Source: Mastigamoeba balamuthi | Taxonomy: Eukaryota; Evosea; Mastigamoebida; Mastigamoebidae | NCBI GenBank assembly: GCA_902651635.1 | Contig: CACRSC010000006.1 | Coordinates: 497,326-561,325 of the forward strand | Direction of reading: 5' to 3' | Length of the DNA: 64,000 nt | Part shown: in pieces, positions 60,192 through 64,000 of the stretch | Position numbering within the stretch: position 1 is the stretch's first letter | How the letters are laid out: every line of letters begins with the position of its first letter | Program-made: the position numbers and the translations under genes | Notes under the pieces: model-generated | What the model saw: the letters and a program-made list of their open reading frames with translations, nothing else | What the model was told of the DNA's origin: nothing | Database searches by the model: none

Positions 60192-61345
60192 ATGCCGTCG
60201 CCCTCCTCAACCCCTAGTTGCCGCATGACCGGCTCGGTTCGGGCGCTGTCTTATGTCTGTGTCGTTTTTGTCTTGCTTGTTTGTTCAGCCGTTACAGTCA
60301 GCCATGCGCACCTGTGTTTGCGGTTGCGGTGGTCGTCCTGCTGACCGTATCGGCCGCAAGCAACAGCCCCGCAGCCCCCGACGCCAAAGCGAGCCTCGAC
60401 GACGTCTGCGCGAACGCGACTCTTGCCGAGTGCCTCGTCTCCGCCACCACCCGGACCTGCGCCCTCCGCGTCCTCTTGTCGGTTACCTCGTCCTGGACCT
60501 GCACGCGCTACCCGCAGACAGCGCCCCCGAGTGACGTCCGCTACGACATGGGCTTCGCCCACGTGCTGCTCCGCCTCAACGCCACTCGCACCAGCACGCG
60601 CGCCGCTGCCCTCGCGGCCCTCGGGCGGGTGGCCGAGCGCTGCCTGCCTCCTCCCAGCCTCTACGCCTACAGCGCCCCCAGCCTCCACCTCAACCTCAAC
60701 AGCGACTTCAACTACCTGCATCTCAGGCTCGCCGTGCACGCAGGCAGCAACATCACCAGCCTCGCCGACACCCCCTCGGAGTATGCGGACAGCCTGGCGA
60801 TCAGCGACGAGTTCCTCCGGTGCGCGCGGGGCGCGGCGGAGCCCTCGTTCGACATCTCCAGCGTGCAGGGCATCGCCAGCGGCCGCTGTGGCAACGGCGT
60901 CGTCGAGGACGACGAGCAGTGCGACGGCACGCCCTACTGCGCCCCCGCGGCCTGCACCTGCGAGTGGGGAACATCGCGCACCCACTCGGGCACCTGCTCT
61001 GCCAACACATACTGCACGCTCGTCACGGGCTTCCGCAGCCCCGGCGACGCCGCCGTCGACGCTCCCAAGTTCGCCGCGGCGTTTGCGCGCTGCTTCGACA
61101 GCGAGGAGGTTGTCGTGCGCGCCGAGCCCACGCGCGACCGCTGGGCCCCGCAGGTGCGTGTGGTGCTGGCCGGAGCGGACCCCGCGGGGCTGTACGAGGG
61201 CGCCAACGCACCGGCCTTCTTTTTCGGTCGGGACCAGCTGGGCGGGAACAAGTGCAATATGACTGCAAGCCTGCAAGCCTGCCCTGGGGCAGGGGCTCTG
61301 GCAGCCACGGCGGCCCGTCCTATCCGTCCTACAAATCAGCAATAA
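60192..61345 (+). CDS. Secreted Cys-rich protein with a CGNGxxExxEQCD motif
   Basis: Exons 60192-60315 and 60375-61345 give 364 residues. The N-terminus has a strong hydrophobic signal (ALSYVCVVFVLLVCSAVTVSHA), in frame with the rest only after removal of a 59-base intron. Two ATGs (60192, 60225) are possible. The body contains several Cys pairs, potential N-glycosylation sites (NATLAEC, NATRTS) and GRCGNGVVEDDEQCDG. The last is the short Cys-rich motif common in secreted proteins of myxobacteria and protists. No enzyme domain is recognised. The C-terminus (ACPGAGALAATAARPIRPTNQQ) is abruptly low complexity at the edge of the AT-rich island, so the gene may be truncated or the 3' exon missed. 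It shares a 129-base upstream region with the Crinkler gene. Confidence 0.65.
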
Positions 61346-63542
61346 GATACGCCATACACAACTGCGATGAGCCATAAATGGTGGCCATTATCTCGTACAT
61401 ATTTTGGGCCAGAACCTCCCTTTTGGCGCCGCCAACTGGAAGGCCAACCAGAGCTAAAGAGTATCGCTCACGTCACGTGGGGGATGTGCGTTAGCACGCG
61501 CACGCTGCCCGCTATAGACCGGGTTGATTATGGCGTTGTGCAGCAGTGGCTCGAGCACTCTACGCAGCACAGAGTTTCATCCTGCGGCAAGGTCAGCGGC
61601 CAGTGGGAGGGCCAAAGCTGATGCACTGGCCACAGACATCTTTGCGGACGAGGCTCTTCACGGTGTAGAGGTCATGCGTGATCATCGTCCAGGAGTCGAA
61701 CGGGTCGTGCTCACACAGCTCGCGCCCACGCAGCGATGGCCATTTCATTCAGTTGTCCATGATGATAGCTGTGGAAAGATGATAATACCAGGCTGCTGCC
61801 TTGCTGAACTTGTGGCAGTTCGTGGCAATGTCACTGTAGTGGTGCTCAATAAGCCAACAACCTCGCTTTTTGCCAAAACAGTGCATTCATTATGATACAT
61901 AGTGCATATACAACACAGAGCAGCCTGTGGTACAGCAGTGATTTGTCTTGCCTTGCTCCAGATAATGCAAAAGAGAAGAGCCATCAAGAATGATGTAACA
62001 GCAGCACCATTGCCTGTTGACAGGTCGTGAATTCCCGGAGGGGAATACAGCAGCTGCATGTTGTCATACCATGCTACCCAGTCGAGATGCACCTTTCTCT
62101 GTGCACAAATTGCCTCGACCTCAACCTTGGCCCACCCGTGCAGCAGTTTGAGCAGCATCAGCTCCTCTCTGTTCTGTAGGACGAGTGCCGCCCAACACTC
62201 GTCTGCCTGAGGCACCTCAGCATCAACCAGTCAGACACGGTGGGCTGGCAGTGGTGCTATTAGCACATTCAGAACGTCATTTCTACTGGTCATTTGGGGC
62301 GGATTTTTCCCTTCTGGCTTTTACAAAAACAAATGTATGAACACAATCTTTGATGTGTTAATTCTTGCAGTTCGCCAACCTGCACCCCTTGCTTGAAGGC
62401 CACCACGAAGTCTGATGGTGGCTGTTGAAGAAGTGCATGAAGGGGTGCAAACATGCTCTACATGATCAAGGTAATCATTATTTATAAGTGTAAGAGATTA
62501 CACTGGCCCTATATTCCATTTGGCCTCTTAAACGTGGTCAGTCAGGGAGCTGATGCTGCAGACTTCATTGAGAGTGGGTATAGTTTCCCATTGAACGAGA
62601 TCACGTGCAACTGGGTATTGCAGCTGATCTTCGTGTTGCTGATATAGCAGTAAGGACCATGTGCTGTATGGTACAGTTCACTGCAAAGAATGATGATAGG
62701 AAGGACAAGAAATACAAGAAGCATGTGACATTGGACGGAACAGTGCACATGAAGTTGCAAGGTTCTCAGGTTCTCAAGCACATGCTGCTGCAGCTGTGGC
62801 CAAAGCAAATGCTGCTGTGGTGCCTGCTGCAAAGTGCCCCAGGTCATAAGTAACAAGTCATGCAGAAGAAGACAATGAGCCTGACAACGAGGTGCCAACA
62901 ACAGGACTTCAATGACGATGCACACATGGACAGAATCATTAAGATGACCCAGGAGTATGGAAAGAACCTTGTGGTCATTGTGGTTGCCATCAGGGGCAGC
63001 GCTGCACCAGTATGCATCCTGGGTGATACTTAGGAACATCGGTGCTGCACCTGTGATTTTAATACCCCCCTTTAATACCCCCCCCCCCTCCCAGATGTGA
63101 AGGTGGAGGTTCTGATGAGCAGAGATATGTGAAACCTGGTCTGAATATACTATTATTACTAACACCCTTGTCTGTAATAAGCTGGTAGGAATGGCAGAGC
63201 TGGAATCGGACTATTCAGAATTCTGTTAATCTGTCTTACTTAAACATCGAAAACAGTTCCCCCTCTATTGACAGAGAGTTCACGTGACACAAACCCCTCT
63301 AGAAACAAAGCAATTGATACCGTGAATCCTTCTATTTACCTACTAGATATTCTGTTTACTGTGCAAAAGAATAGCACAGTTCTCTGTATTATTTTTGAAT
63401 GGTTTCATATTTCTCAGTATTTTTGTGAATAAAGTAACTCATTCTGCCCCTTTATGTCAAAGTGAAATTTGAGCTTCCAAAAGAGGTTTTATTGGAACCC
63501 TTACTGGGAACGTTGAGCCAAGATGTCAGGGAACAGTGCCAA
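61346..63542. other. AT-richer island, only unrecognised ORF fragments
   Basis: 2.2 kb with lower GC. Open frames of 64-207 codons exist (for example 61745-62215 and 62542-63165 on the minus strand, 62605-62853 on the plus strand), but none shows a domain, a start context or matching splice sites. A homopolymer C run (about 63078-63089) lies near the middle. Probably accessory or degraded mobile DNA. Confidence 0.45.
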
Positions 63543-63968
63543 TCACTTCATGTCATTGAGAGCATACTGGTAGAGCTCGATTGCCATATCTTTCATATGA
63601 GTGCGAATATCACGGTCTTGAATGTCTGGATTTACCTCCAGAAATAGGTGCCATACATCAAAGAGCACGACCGTGAAGACAAAACTGTCAATTGCAAGTT
63701 TCCACCCATGTGGAACCCGTGTTCCACGACGAAAGGGCCAGTAGAAGCCTACGAGGTCCTTGTTGAAGACATCACAGTACCAGAATGTCACCTTGTATTC
63801 GTCCCAACCAGGGCAAAACCCTTCAGGTGCACGAGAGCCAGTCCTCTGAATGCAGTTAGACAGAATGTACTTGCGGCCAATGCGCTCATCACTTTCATAC
63901 TTATGCACAATCAACTCTCCTGTCTCCTCATTCCACAAAGCAGCCCACTCCCCCTGATTTTCGACCCT
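63543..63968 (-). CDS. Unknown protein, C-terminal exon (5' part outside the window)
   Basis: Open on the minus strand from a good acceptor (TTATTCTTACATATTTCAG, ending at 63969) to a stop at 63543, about 141 codons. Sequence is rich in Trp, Tyr and Asp (GFCPGWDEYKVTFWYCD, GFYWPFRRGT), ending with a charged helix (DIRTHMKDMAIELYQYAL). It looks like a globular domain of a real protein rather than a random frame. No family is recognised. Codon use is AT-richer than in the conserved genes. Upstream exons would lie beyond the right edge. Confidence 0.5.
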   Translation of the reverse strand, partial: RVENQGEWAALWNEETGELIVHKYESDERIGRKYILSNCIQRTGSRAPEGFCPGWDEYKVTFWYCDVFNKDLVGFYWPFRRGTRVPHGWKLAIDSFVFTVVLFDVWHLFLEVNPDIQDRDIRTHMKDMAIELYQYALNDMK

Positions 63969-64000
63969 GAAATATGTAAGAATAAGCTAAAAAGAAAAAT

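Noticed and set aside
61745-63165. Minus-strand open frames of 156 and 207 codons
   Set aside because: No domain, no splice support and biased composition; not strong enough to call genes.

Overview
This is a nuclear segment of a unicellular eukaryote. The genes are compact and intron-rich, with a very GC-rich coding style. Introns are mostly 45-150 bp, with GTGCGC/GTGCGT/GTGAGT-type donors and CAG acceptors. The gene set is eukaryotic: ESCRT-III, cyclin H, Aurora kinase, twinfilin, SKP1, DHX35, DENN-WD40 and PH-RhoGAP-WD40. Together with a secreted chitinase and a Crinkler-type gene, it suggests a free-living protist, possibly an amoebozoan. The species cannot be named from the sequence. I spliced genes by hand from GT/GC-AG sites, frame continuity and remembered family consensus. 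Wherever I give a residue count, the exon lengths sum to a multiple of three.

Layout. 1-10.6 kb: a truncated CCCH/RRM RNA-binding gene, a secreted GPI-type protein, two divergent small heat-shock genes, and a tandem duplication of one of them plus a dispersed repeat. A single N marks a doubtful assembly junction here. 10.6-26.1 kb: a dense run of housekeeping genes (ALDH3, CHMP4/Snf7, cyclin H, Aurora kinase, twinfilin, amino-acid transporter, TBC1D20-like GAP, PH-RhoGAP-WD40). 26.4-32.0 kb: another repeat copy, a low-complexity protein, a LITAF protein and a GH18 chitinase. 32.0-35.2 kb: an AT-richer island with unusual ORF fragments and a hairpin. 35.2-41.7 kb: a CaMK-like kinase and a large DENN-WD40 gene. 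42.8-47.5 kb: another repeat copy, a head-to-head thioredoxin reductase/thioredoxin pair, a short inverted-repeat element, and a decayed tyrosine recombinase. 47.7-57.2 kb: TSSC4-like, a four-TM protein, DHX35, a 4CXXC zinc-finger protein, SKP1, and queuine tRNA-ribosyltransferase. 57.4-61.3 kb: a Crinkler-type gene and a secreted Cys-rich protein. 61.3-64 kb: a second AT-richer island.

Functional themes. Thioredoxin reductase and its likely substrate thioredoxin share one 297-bp intergenic region. Several other pairs (HSP20/HSP20, CHMP4/cyclin H, DHX35/zinc finger, SKP1/TGT, Crinkler/secreted protein) also diverge from short shared upstream regions. Three membrane-traffic regulators (TBC, DENN, RhoGAP) are present but not adjacent. 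The AT-richer islands hold the recombinase remnant and most unrecognised fragments, so they look like accessory DNA between conserved gene blocks.
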